Positions 6,731-13,443 of a DNA stretch of 20,192 bases are shown here, piece by piece. Below the pieces are notes generated by a model. The model ran no database searches, was not told the DNA's origin, and saw only the letters and a list, made by a program, of their open reading frames with translations. The stretch lies in assembly GCA_937916565.1 (NCBI GenBank), contig CALFSR010000201.1, forward strand, positions 1 through 20,192, given 5' to 3'. How positions within the stretch are numbered: the first letter of the stretch is position 1; each line of letters begins with the position of its first letter. This DNA comes from an uncultured Bacillota bacterium (GTDB lineage Bacteria; Bacillota; Limnochordia; Limnochordales; ZCTH02-B6). A program made the translations under genes and the position numbers.

Positions 6731-7687
6731 CTACTCCGTCGCCGTGTTGTAAATCGCCTGCTTGAGCTTGAGCAGCAAGGCCATGCGGCGCTGCATCAGC
6801 TTTGGCAGCTCGCCCTCGCCGTACTCAAACAGACCCCGGCCGGTCTTGACGCCGAGATGACCCGCCTGCACCCGCTCCTTGACGACCGGACTCACCTCGG
6901 CGCTGGCGCTCAAGTCCGCGTTCAGGTAGGAGGCTACGCTGTTGTAGATATCGAGCCCAGCCACGTCCAGGAGAGCCAACGGCGGGATGACTGCAAGCTT
7001 GAAGCCGATACCCCATTGAACGGTCCGGTCGATGTCCTCGGCGGACGCCACGTCCTCTTCCAGCAAATGCAGCGCTTCCCGCATGATGGCATACAACACC
7101 CGGTTCTCGACAAATCCCGGCACGTCCCGCTTCACCGTCACCGGGATATGGCCCATGGCCTCCGTCAGGGCGCGAGTGACGGCCACGGCGTGGTCGTCCG
7201 TCTGCGCCCCCTTGATGACCTCAATGACCGGGATGATGTGGGGCGGGTTGGACCAGTGCATGCCCACGATCCGCCCGGGCAGGCGGCTCCCTTCCTGCAG
7301 CTTGGTGATGGGGATCCCCGACGTGTTGCTGGCCAGGATGGCGCTGTCGGGCGCGTAGGTTTCCAGTTGCGCGTAAACGTTGTTCTTGATCTCTAGCCGC
7401 TCAGGCACGGCCTCGATGACAAACTCCGCGTCCCGCACCGCCTCCTCGACGGAGGTGGTGTAGCTGATACGCCCCAGGGCCTCCTCGAGCCCTTCCTGGG
7501 TCATTTCCGCGACGCCCACGAGCGCCTCGCCCGCGGCCCGCACGGCGCGGCGGGCCCGCTCCAACAACTCCTCCGTGAGGTCCATCACCTTGACCTGGCT
7601 GCCCGTCCGGGCCAGCATCAGGGCCATGCCCGGGCCCATCGTCCCGGCACCCACCACCGCACACCGCTGCGGCAACGACACAGACAC
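6731..7687 (-). CDS. 3-hydroxyacyl-CoA dehydrogenase family protein
   Basis: A 318-residue NAD-dependent dehydrogenase of the 3-hydroxyacyl-CoA family, normally oxidising a 3-hydroxyacyl-CoA to the 3-oxo compound in the cytoplasm. The Rossmann motif GAGTMG is at 13-18. The catalytic region shows SNTSGIPI (120-127), His144 in GMHWSNPP, Glu156 in IEVIKG and Asn195 in GFVENR, with the C-terminal helical domain from about 187. The length matches 3-hydroxybutyryl-CoA dehydrogenases and also the related L-gulonate 3-dehydrogenases, so a free hydroxy-acid substrate is possible. The GTG at 7687 is chosen because GGAGG lies eight bases upstream and the Rossmann strand follows at once; the frame is open further upstream. 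It ends the TRAP-M20 unit, 79 bases after the hydrolase. No acyl-CoA ligase or thiolase is in view. Confidence 0.93.
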   Translation of the reverse strand: MSVSLPQRCAVVGAGTMGPGMALMLARTGSQVKVMDLTEELLERARRAVRAAGEALVGVAEMTQEGLEEALGRISYTTSVEEAVRDAEFVIEAVPERLEIKNNVYAQLETYAPDSAILASNTSGIPITKLQEGSRLPGRIVGMHWSNPPHIIPVIEVIKGAQTDDHAVAVTRALTEAMGHIPVTVKRDVPGFVENRVLYAIMREALHLLEEDVASAEDIDRTVQWGIGFKLAVIPPLALLDVAGLDIYNSVASYLNADLSASAEVSPVVKERVQAGHLGVKTGRGLFEYGEGELPKLMQRRMALLLKLKQAIYNTATE

Positions 7688-7766
7688 TGCTCCTACCTCC
7701 GCATTTCTTATAGTCCGACCGTTTGCGGCCGGCCGGCGTGCCTTTTCAGCTCCCCCCGGCCCGGGT

Positions 7767-8882
7767 CTATGCCAGGCTCTCCAGCAGCGCCATGAGCAAC
7801 CGGGCTCGCGGCACAAGGTGCGAGATGAGAAGATGCTCATCTTCGGCGTGCATGCCCGCTCCCACGACGCCGAGCCCGTCCAGGGTCGGCACCCCCAGGG
7901 CCGCGGTCAGGTTTCCGTCGCTGACGCCGCCCGCCGACGTCTCCGGCAGGTCATACCCAAACGCCGCGGCGAGCTCCCGAGCCAAGGAGTAAAGGCGCGC
8001 CACCCCCTCGGTGCGTTCGAAGGGAGGCCGGTCCATGCCTCCGGTCACCCTCACCCGCACTCCCTCGCCCATGGGACGGAGACCGAGGATGGCGGCGGTC
8101 ATGCGCTCAGCTTCCTCGGCGGTGGCCACCCGCAAGTCCACCTCGGCGTGGGCGTGGGCCGGCACCACGTTGGGCCGGGTTCCTCCCATGACGACGCCCA
8201 CGTTGACGGTGGTGCCCCGCCCGTAGTCGGTCATCGCCTCGAGAGCCAGGATCTGGCGGGCCAGCTCCACGACGGCGCTGCGGCCGCTGGCGTGGTCGGC
8301 CCCCGCATGGGCCGCGCGGCCTTCGACCCACACATGAAACCGGCCCCACCCCTTGCGGGCGGTCTTGACCGCCCCCGCCGGGGCGACCCCGGGTTCGAGG
8401 ACGAGCACGTAGCGGTGGCGCAGCGCTTCCTCTTGAATCAGCCGGCGGGAGGTTGGACTGCCGGCCTCTTCGTCGGAGGTATACAGCAGCGTCACCGGAA
8501 GGCGCGGCCTCCGCCCCGATCGCAAAAGCTCCCGCAGGGCGTACACGCCCAGGTAGGCACCGCCCTTCATGTCGCAGACGCCGGGGCCGTACGCCCGGTC
8601 TCCCTCGACGCGAAAGGGCATCGCCTCCAGGGTGCCTTTGGGCCACACCGTGTCCAGGTGGGCCAGGACAAGGATGCCGCCCGGTTCGTCCGGTCCAAGC
8701 CGGGCTTTGACGTGGTCGCCATAGCCCGCGCGGCCGGAAATGCGCTCCGTGGCAAGCCCAAGCTCGGCCAGGGCGGCCTCTACGACGTCCATCAGCCTGT
8801 TCACGGCCGCGGCGTCGTCGGACGGGGTTTCCACCTCCACCCACGCCCGGATGCCCGCTAAGATCTCCTGGACCTGATCCAC
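7767..8882 (-). CDS. M20-family metallopeptidase (carboxypeptidase G2-like)
   Basis: A 371-residue M20 zinc hydrolase. The two-metal site is complete: His75 and Asp77 in LAHLDTVW, Asp104 in GPGVCDMKGG, Glu138/Glu139 in TSDEEAG, Glu163 in VLEPG, and His345 in GMHAEDEH. The lid or dimerisation domain lies at about 175-280. The arrangement matches carboxypeptidase G2-like enzymes, which release an amino acid from an N-acyl compound. No signal peptide is seen, so it is probably cytoplasmic. The GTG at 8882 has GGAGGG nine bases upstream; longer forms would run into the permease gene. It starts 44 bases after the permease stop, so it probably acts on what the transporter brings in, for example by deacylation or amide cleavage. 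The exact substrate is unknown. Confidence 0.93.
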   Translation of the reverse strand: MDQVQEILAGIRAWVEVETPSDDAAAVNRLMDVVEAALAELGLATERISGRAGYGDHVKARLGPDEPGGILVLAHLDTVWPKGTLEAMPFRVEGDRAYGPGVCDMKGGAYLGVYALRELLRSGRRPRLPVTLLYTSDEEAGSPTSRRLIQEEALRHRYVLVLEPGVAPAGAVKTARKGWGRFHVWVEGRAAHAGADHASGRSAVVELARQILALEAMTDYGRGTTVNVGVVMGGTRPNVVPAHAHAEVDLRVATAEEAERMTAAILGLRPMGEGVRVRVTGGMDRPPFERTEGVARLYSLARELAAAFGYDLPETSAGGVSDGNLTAALGVPTLDGLGVVGAGMHAEDEHLLISHLVPRARLLMALLESLA

Positions 8883-8926
8883 CTCAAAATTCCCTCCGTC
8901 GCTCGCGCGGCAAACCCGCCTACGTC

Positions 8927-10825
8927 TCAAAACTCCGGCGTGCCGGTGCCGCGAACCGCGCTGCCGACCGGCGCCTTGAGCCTGTCCCACAGCACAAGAA
9001 CGGCCAAGCCGACGGCGCCCGCCACGTTGGCGGCCAGCGCCCAATCGGCAAGGTCAACCGGTACGAAGAACAAGAACCCGACGACGAGCCATACCAGCCG
9101 CGCCGCCGCCCCGATGCGCCGGTTGGAATACCCGATGGCCGCGTTGGCAACCGCATACAGCCCTAGCACGGCCGAGACGAAGGTGGCCAGAATGGCCCCG
9201 ACGGGCCCCTGCATCACGAGGCTCGGCGACCACACAAACAGGAACGGGATGACGTAGGCGACCCATGCCATCCGCACCGCTTCCCAGCCCGTGGCCCACA
9301 TGTTGGCCCCGGCCAAGTTGGCCGCGGCCACCGCGGCCAGGGCGATGGGCGGCGTCACCATCGACAACATCCCAAAGTAGAAAATGAACAGGTGCGCCTG
9401 CATGGCCCCAAGGCCCATGTCCGCCAGCGCCGGCGCCAGCAGCGTCGCCAAGAGGACATAGACGGCCACCGTCGGCATGCCCATTCCCAGAATGATCGCC
9501 GCGCCTGCCACGATCAGCAGCAAGATCGTCAAGTTGCCGCCGCTGGCGGCGATGGCGTTGGACGCCAGGAAAAAGCCGACGCCCGTCACGTTGATGAGAC
9601 CGATAAGCATGCCCGCGGCCACGCATGTGACCAGCACGGCAAAGGACGAAACGCCGGAGTCAACCACTGCGTTCATGAGTCGCTTGAAGGTGAGCCGCTC
9701 GCCCTTGTACGGCCGGATAAGGGACACCACGATCAGGCTGGCGATGGCGGCGATGGCGGCCCACTCCGGCTGGTTCTGGAAACGCATGAAGGCGAGCAAG
9801 ACCACGATGAAGGGCACCACGAAGTGCGCGCCCTCAAGGAGCAGCTTGCCGACGATGCCCTCCTGGGACCGCACCCCGGCTAAGCCGTCCCGGGCGGCTA
9901 TCCGGTCGACGATCAGGAAAACGGCAAGGTAATACAGCAGCGCGGGGATGAGGGCAGCGGCAGCCACCGCGGAGTATGGGACCCGCAGGTAGTCGGCCAT
10001 GACGAAAGCGGCCGAACCCATAATGGGCGGCAGCAGCTGCCCGCCGGTGGAGGCGACCGCTTCCACCGCGCCGGCCGTGGCCGGGCGAAAGCCCGTTTTC
10101 TTCATCAGAGGGATGGTGACGACACCGGTACCCACCACGTTGGACACCGCGTTGCCCGACACCGAGCCCAGCAGTCCTGACGCAACGACGGCCACTTTGG
10201 CCGCGCCGCCCCGAAACCTGCCGAACAAGGCCTGGGCGACGGCCGTGAACCAGTCTCCGGCGCCGCAGGCCTGCAGCACGCCGCCAAACAGGACAAAGGG
10301 AACGACGATCTCGACCGCCACCCGCAGCGGCAAGCCCAGCACGCCGTTGGGGTCGAGCATCAAATAGACAGCCAATTGATCAATGGGCGTCGAGGGAAAA
10401 CCGACCGCCCGGCCCCAAAGGGCGAGGGCGATGAACACCAGCAGGATGACGGTGATGGCCGCTCCCACCAGGCGCCACGTGAGAAACAAGAGTGCGAGAG
10501 AAGCCGCGGCCATCCATGGCCCGAGCTGTTCGGGCATAAACATGGCCGCCATGCTCAGCCACTGATAGCGCGCCGCCATCCAAACGAAGAAACCGAGGAA
10601 GAAAAGGCCCGCCAGAAGACCGGCCACCCGCCCGGCGGGGCCCTTGGCCGCCATCAGGAAGCCGGCCACCGCCACGATGCCCAGCGTCACCGCCAGGGGC
10701 TGCTCGGTAAAGACGAGCAGCCCCACGTAGCGGTGAAGTTCCATCACCCAGGCCAGCGAAACGAAGACGATGACCACGCCCAGGACGTGCACCAGGCTTT
10801 GGGCCCAGTCTCGGCGGTCGGACAT
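8927..10825 (-). CDS. TRAP transporter fused permease (4TM/12TM)
   Basis: A 632-residue inner-membrane permease in which the small (DctQ-like) and large (DctM-like) TRAP subunits are fused, the form normally paired with TAXI receptors. It is strongly hydrophobic throughout. The diagnostic block lies at about 213-280: VASGLLGSVSGNAVSNVVGT, then IPLMKKTGF, then AVEAVASTGGQLLPPIMGSAAFVMADYL. A later GMGMPTVAVYVLLATLLAPAL segment is also typical. TRAP systems use ion gradients, usually sodium, to import organic acids. The ATG at 10825 (MSDRRDW) with GGGGGA about ten bases upstream is preferred; the frame is open to 10891, which would overlap the receptor gene and lacks a better site. It follows the receptor gene by 62 bases. 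Confidence 0.95.
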   Translation of the reverse strand: MSDRRDWAQSLVHVLGVVIVFVSLAWVMELHRYVGLLVFTEQPLAVTLGIVAVAGFLMAAKGPAGRVAGLLAGLFFLGFFVWMAARYQWLSMAAMFMPEQLGPWMAAASLALLFLTWRLVGAAITVILLVFIALALWGRAVGFPSTPIDQLAVYLMLDPNGVLGLPLRVAVEIVVPFVLFGGVLQACGAGDWFTAVAQALFGRFRGGAAKVAVVASGLLGSVSGNAVSNVVGTGVVTIPLMKKTGFRPATAGAVEAVASTGGQLLPPIMGSAAFVMADYLRVPYSAVAAAALIPALLYYLAVFLIVDRIAARDGLAGVRSQEGIVGKLLLEGAHFVVPFIVVLLAFMRFQNQPEWAAIAAIASLIVVSLIRPYKGERLTFKRLMNAVVDSGVSSFAVLVTCVAAGMLIGLINVTGVGFFLASNAIAASGGNLTILLLIVAGAAIILGMGMPTVAVYVLLATLLAPALADMGLGAMQAHLFIFYFGMLSMVTPPIALAAVAAANLAGANMWATGWEAVRMAWVAYVIPFLFVWSPSLVMQGPVGAILATFVSAVLGLYAVANAAIGYSNRRIGAAARLVWLVVGFLFFVPVDLADWALAANVAGAVGLAVLVLWDRLKAPVGSAVRGTGTPEF

Positions 10826-10887
10826 TGTGCGTAATCCCCCGTTCGGTCGCATTTGGCCAACGCCGGTCGCCCTAGGCGACGGTCGAA

Positions 10888-11844
10888 TCACTGAGACTTG
10901 AGCGCAGCCTCGGCCGCCCGGTGGTACATGAGCCCCTGGTACGGCCGGTACAAGGTTTCAGGGTTGATGTAATCGAGGAACGAAGAGTTGGCACTAAACT
11001 CAGGACCGTGCTCCTTGAGCACCTGCACCACCCGTTGAATCAGCGCGTCGGGCACGTGCACGCCGGCCACGAGCACGTAGTCGTAGGCCATGGTGTACAT
11101 GGTCCGGTTGATCCCCAGAACGCCGTCCTCCGCCTTCACCTCGACGAGGTACGCGTCCGGGGCTACCGCCTGCATCGCGGCCACCGCCTGCGGCGACGGG
11201 TCGAAGGGCAGGAAACGGATGCCGCCCAAAGCCGAGTCGGCCTCCACGACCTTGCCGCCCCGGAGGGCGAAGAGCGTGGCGTCCACACGACCGGCCATAA
11301 GCTCATCGACTCCGTTGGCCACCGACGTAACCGGCACCAAGGTCACATCCCTGGTGGTGAGTCCACCGTTGGCCAGGGCGCCTTCGACGTAGGGGACGAG
11401 GCTGGGCTGCGACGGCAGACCGTAGGCCACCCGCTTGCCCCGCAAGTCCGAAATGGACTCGATCCCCGAGTTCGCGGCGACCATCAAGCCGACGGGGCTG
11501 GGGAAAAGCGACGCCACCAGCTGCACGTTCACCATGGGGAAGCCTTGGAAAGGCCCTGTCCCACGAATGGCGTCACCGGCGTCAGGCATCACAAGAGCCG
11601 CCAAGTCCAGTTGCGCCCGGTGCAGGAGGGGCAGGAAGGCGGCCGGTCCGCCGTAAGCCTGGACGGACACGTTCAAGCCCCCGTAAGTCTGCAAGGCCTG
11701 GGCCAGCGCGGCGTTGACCCCATAGTTCTGAGAGCCCTGCTGGCCTGAGGCCATCCGCAAGTCCTGCGCGGAGACGCCGAAGGCCGTTGCCGCGACCAGA
11801 ACGAGCGCCAACAACAATGTCTGCCACGTCTTCCAAGACTGCAT
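10888..11844 (-). CDS. TAXI-family TRAP transporter solute-binding protein
   Basis: A 318-residue extracytoplasmic receptor of the TAXI family (TRAP-associated extracytoplasmic immunogenic). Residues 1-26 form a clear signal peptide: basic start, hydrophobic core LLLALVLVAATAFG, and likely cleavage after VSA. The mature part opens LRMASGQQGSQNYGVNAALAQAL, the usual TAXI pattern, and continues with SISDLRGKRVAYGLPSQPS and the VDATLFALRGGKVVE region. There is no lipobox cysteine, so how it stays at the surface of a one-membrane cell is unclear. The ATG at 11844 has GGAGG seven bases upstream. It is the first gene of the TRAP-M20-dehydrogenase unit and has a strong promoter and palindrome upstream. 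Members bind glutamate or other small acids; specificity is not readable. Confidence 0.95.
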   Translation of the reverse strand: MQSWKTWQTLLLALVLVAATAFGVSAQDLRMASGQQGSQNYGVNAALAQALQTYGGLNVSVQAYGGPAAFLPLLHRAQLDLAALVMPDAGDAIRGTGPFQGFPMVNVQLVASLFPSPVGLMVAANSGIESISDLRGKRVAYGLPSQPSLVPYVEGALANGGLTTRDVTLVPVTSVANGVDELMAGRVDATLFALRGGKVVEADSALGGIRFLPFDPSPQAVAAMQAVAPDAYLVEVKAEDGVLGINRTMYTMAYDYVLVAGVHVPDALIQRVVQVLKEHGPEFSANSSFLDYINPETLYRPYQGLMYHRAAEAALKSQ

Positions 11845-11888
11845 CCCCGTACCTCCTCGCGCATCTTCTCTTCAGCCGCCGCAATTGT

Positions 11889-11904
11889 CGTCTGTCGACA
11901 GACG
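11889..11904. promoter_or_regulatory. Sixteen-base perfect palindrome, candidate operator of the TRAP operon
   Basis: CGTCTGTCGACAGACG is identical to its reverse complement. It begins 11 bases beyond the -10 box of the TRAP promoter, so it covers about +5 to +20 of the transcript, a standard repressor position. Its core TGTCGACA also occurs in the palindrome in front of the GntR gene. Binding by that regulator is inferred. Confidence 0.6.
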
Positions 11905-11915
11905 GCCATACGGAA

Positions 11916-11945
11916 ATTCTAGCAATGGCTTGGGTTTCATGTCAA
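11916..11945 (-). promoter_or_regulatory. Strong sigma70-type promoter of the TRAP operon
   Basis: On the minus strand, a consensus TTGACA (11945-11940) is followed by an 18-base spacer and TAGAAT (11921-11916), with TGC before it giving an extended -10. A-rich tracts (TGCAAAAA, twice) lie upstream of the -35 box and could act as an UP element. It drives the receptor gene, whose ATG is about 65 bases downstream of the expected start. Confidence 0.75.
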
Positions 11946-12032
11946 GGTGCTGACTAGAGGCTTATTCCCGGGTTTTTGCAGATCCGTGTCCTTTTTGCAA
12001 TCGACGCTCTTGCTGTCTGGCGGCGGTGCTAT

Positions 12033-12060
12033 TTGACGGTTTCGGCGCGAGGAGTAATCA
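12033..12060 (+). promoter_or_regulatory. Possible promoter for the small protein/HD-GYP operon
   Basis: TTGACG at 12033-12038 is followed by a 16-base spacer and TAATCA at 12055-12060. The -35 is good but the -10 is poor. It is the best candidate I can see in the gap 11946-12241, which otherwise holds the leader described separately. Confidence 0.3.
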
Positions 12061-12099
12061 TTCGAGAATCGTAGGGAAGCAGCATGCACCACCCGCTCG

Positions 12100-12192
12100 G
12101 GCGCCAGGGGGGCACCGGGGGCGTGCCCGCGGCGGCGGGATAGGCAGCCATCCCCATTGCGCAAGGGGACACCTACCAAAGGAGACGGCGCC
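12100..12192 (+). promoter_or_regulatory. Potentially structured 5' leader
   Basis: In the 5' region of the small protein/HD-GYP operon, GGCGCC at 12100-12105 can pair with GGCGCC at 12187-12192. This closes a region with two internal hairpins: GGGCAC/GTGCCC (12110-12115 with 12123-12128) and TCCCC/GGGGA (12151-12155 with 12165-12169, supported by an outer TAGG/CCTA pairing). The result is a three-way layout of the sort seen in some riboswitches. I do not recognise the conserved bases of the c-di-GMP-I class or any other class. GC-rich sequence folds easily, so this is tentative. Confidence 0.3.
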
Positions 12193-12241
12193 TGCGAGCA
12201 AGAATCAGGGGCCCAGCAGGCTTCGAAAGGATGGGGTCCCA

Positions 12242-12436
12242 TTGGTCGAAGTGCTCGTGCTGAGCGCGGGGTACGGTCTCTGTTTTCTCGACGGCAAGGT
12301 GCACGAAGTCCGGCTCAATCTCGACGAACCGCTGGCCGGCCACATTCGCGAGCTGCTCGGCCGCGGCGGCGGCGGCGTCTGCATGAGGCTCGACCTGGAT
12401 GCTTCGGGGAAAGGCCGCGTCGTCGCCGTGCGCTGA
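12242..12436 (+). CDS. Small protein of unknown function upstream of the HD-GYP gene
   Basis: A 64-residue protein that I do not recognise. It begins (L/M)VEVLVLSAGYGLCFLDGKVHE and ends VCMRLDLDASGKGRVVAVR. Alternating hydrophobic residues suggest a small beta-rich fold, with a helical middle (LDEPLAGHIRELLG) and a glycine run. There is no signal peptide, membrane segment or clear metal motif; the two cysteines are far apart. The TTG at 12242 is chosen because AAGGATGGGG precedes it and because upstream sequence in this frame has an uneven composition; a GTG four codons in is possible. Third codon positions are strongly G/C, as in its neighbours, which supports real coding. It ends 41 bases before the HD-GYP start, so the two are probably co-transcribed. 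Confidence 0.6.
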   Translation: MVEVLVLSAGYGLCFLDGKVHEVRLNLDEPLAGHIRELLGRGGGGVCMRLDLDASGKGRVVAVR

Positions 12437-12477
12437 GGCTTGACCGGCGGGCGGGCCGAACCGGGGAGGTGGCACGG

Positions 12478-13443
12478 ATGTCCTTCTCCTTTAGCCAGCG
12501 CTTGGCGGAGTGGGAAAGACACCACGCGGCCGGCATGCTCCTCGCCGGCGCCACGCTGCTGGGCGCGGCGGCGGCAACGTACCTAGCCGGCGGCACCCAG
12601 AGCGCGTTTCCCCATCTCTTCTACATCCCCGTCCTTATCGGCAGCTTTTTCTTTGGACCGCTAGGCGGCGTCGTGGTCGGCGTCGTGGCGGGCATCGTGT
12701 GCGGACCCGCCATGCCCCTGGACACGGAGCGGGACATCCCGCAGCCCGTGTCCGGGTGGCTCGTCCGCCTGCTGTTTTTCAGCGGCGTCGGCTTGTGCGC
12801 CGGGACGCTCAACCGCTCCTTGCACAGGCGCATCGCGGAGCTGCACCAGCTGAATGAGGAAGTGGTGCGGGCTTTCGTGAGGGCGCTGGACGCGAAGGAC
12901 CACTACACGTCGCGCCATTCGGAAAAGGTGGCCGAGTACGCCGAGGGCATCGCCCGCCAGATGAATCTGCCCCGGGAGGTTCAGGAGCGTCTGCGCTGGG
13001 CGGCGCTGCTGCACGACGTCGGCAAGCTCGGCGTGCCGACCCACATCCTCAACAAGCCGGGCAAGCTCGATCCCCACGAGTGGGAGATCATCAAGCGGCA
13101 TCCCGTCGAATCCGAGCGCATCTTCGCGGGCGTCGCCCAGTTCCGCCCGCTCCTCAAGGCAATTCGCCACCACCACGAGCGGGTGGACGGGCGGGGTTAT
13201 CCCGATGGACTGACAGGGGAGGAATTGTGCCTGGAGGCCCGCATCCTCGCCGTGGCGGACGCCTTTGACGCCATGACGTCCCAGCGGGCGTACCGGGCCC
13301 CCATGAGTGAAGAAGAGGCGCTGGCGCAGCTCAAGGCCGGCGCCGGCGCCCAGTTTGACCCCGAGATCGTGGCCGCGATGGTCACATGGCGGCGGTCGTT
13401 AGCCGTGCCCGACCAGCACGCCGCGCCCCGCATCCCGGCCTGA
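12478..13443 (+). CDS. Membrane-anchored HD-GYP domain protein, probable c-di-GMP phosphodiesterase
   Basis: A 321-residue protein with three or four membrane segments in residues 17-112 and a cytoplasmic HD-GYP domain from about 125. The membrane part contains FYIPVLIGSFFFGPLGGVVVGVVAG, which resembles the membrane sensor region of some histidine kinases. The HD-GYP residues are complete: His147, His179-Asp180 (LLHDVGKLG), His208, HHHE at 231-234, GYP at 240-242, and Asp261 (AVADAFD). Intact HD-GYP domains hydrolyse c-di-GMP or pGpG, so activity is expected. The ATG at 12478 has GGGAGG about eight bases upstream; the frame is open to 12157 but only this start gives a family-like N-terminus. 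It follows the small protein gene, and its last 45 bases overlap the convergent GltD-like gene. Confidence 0.94.
   Translation: MSFSFSQRLAEWERHHAAGMLLAGATLLGAAAATYLAGGTQSAFPHLFYIPVLIGSFFFGPLGGVVVGVVAGIVCGPAMPLDTERDIPQPVSGWLVRLLFFSGVGLCAGTLNRSLHRRIAELHQLNEEVVRAFVRALDAKDHYTSRHSEKVAEYAEGIARQMNLPREVQERLRWAALLHDVGKLGVPTHILNKPGKLDPHEWEIIKRHPVESERIFAGVAQFRPLLKAIRHHHERVDGRGYPDGLTGEELCLEARILAVADAFDAMTSQRAYRAPMSEEEALAQLKAGAGAQFDPEIVAAMVTWRRSLAVPDQHAAPRIPA

Noticed and set aside
7575..8861. A 428-codon plus-strand open frame antisense to the M20 hydrolase
   Set aside because: The opposite strand encodes a full M20 active site; this frame has no motif and no good ribosome binding site.
12061..12241. A c-di-GMP-I riboswitch in front of the HD-GYP gene
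   Set aside because: The position would be right, but the conserved bases of that class cannot be found; only generic hairpins are visible.
11873..12242. Small open frames across the TRAP promoter region and the leader before the HD-GYP operon
   Set aside because: They overlap the promoter and palindrome, lack ribosome binding sites and show no recognisable sequence.
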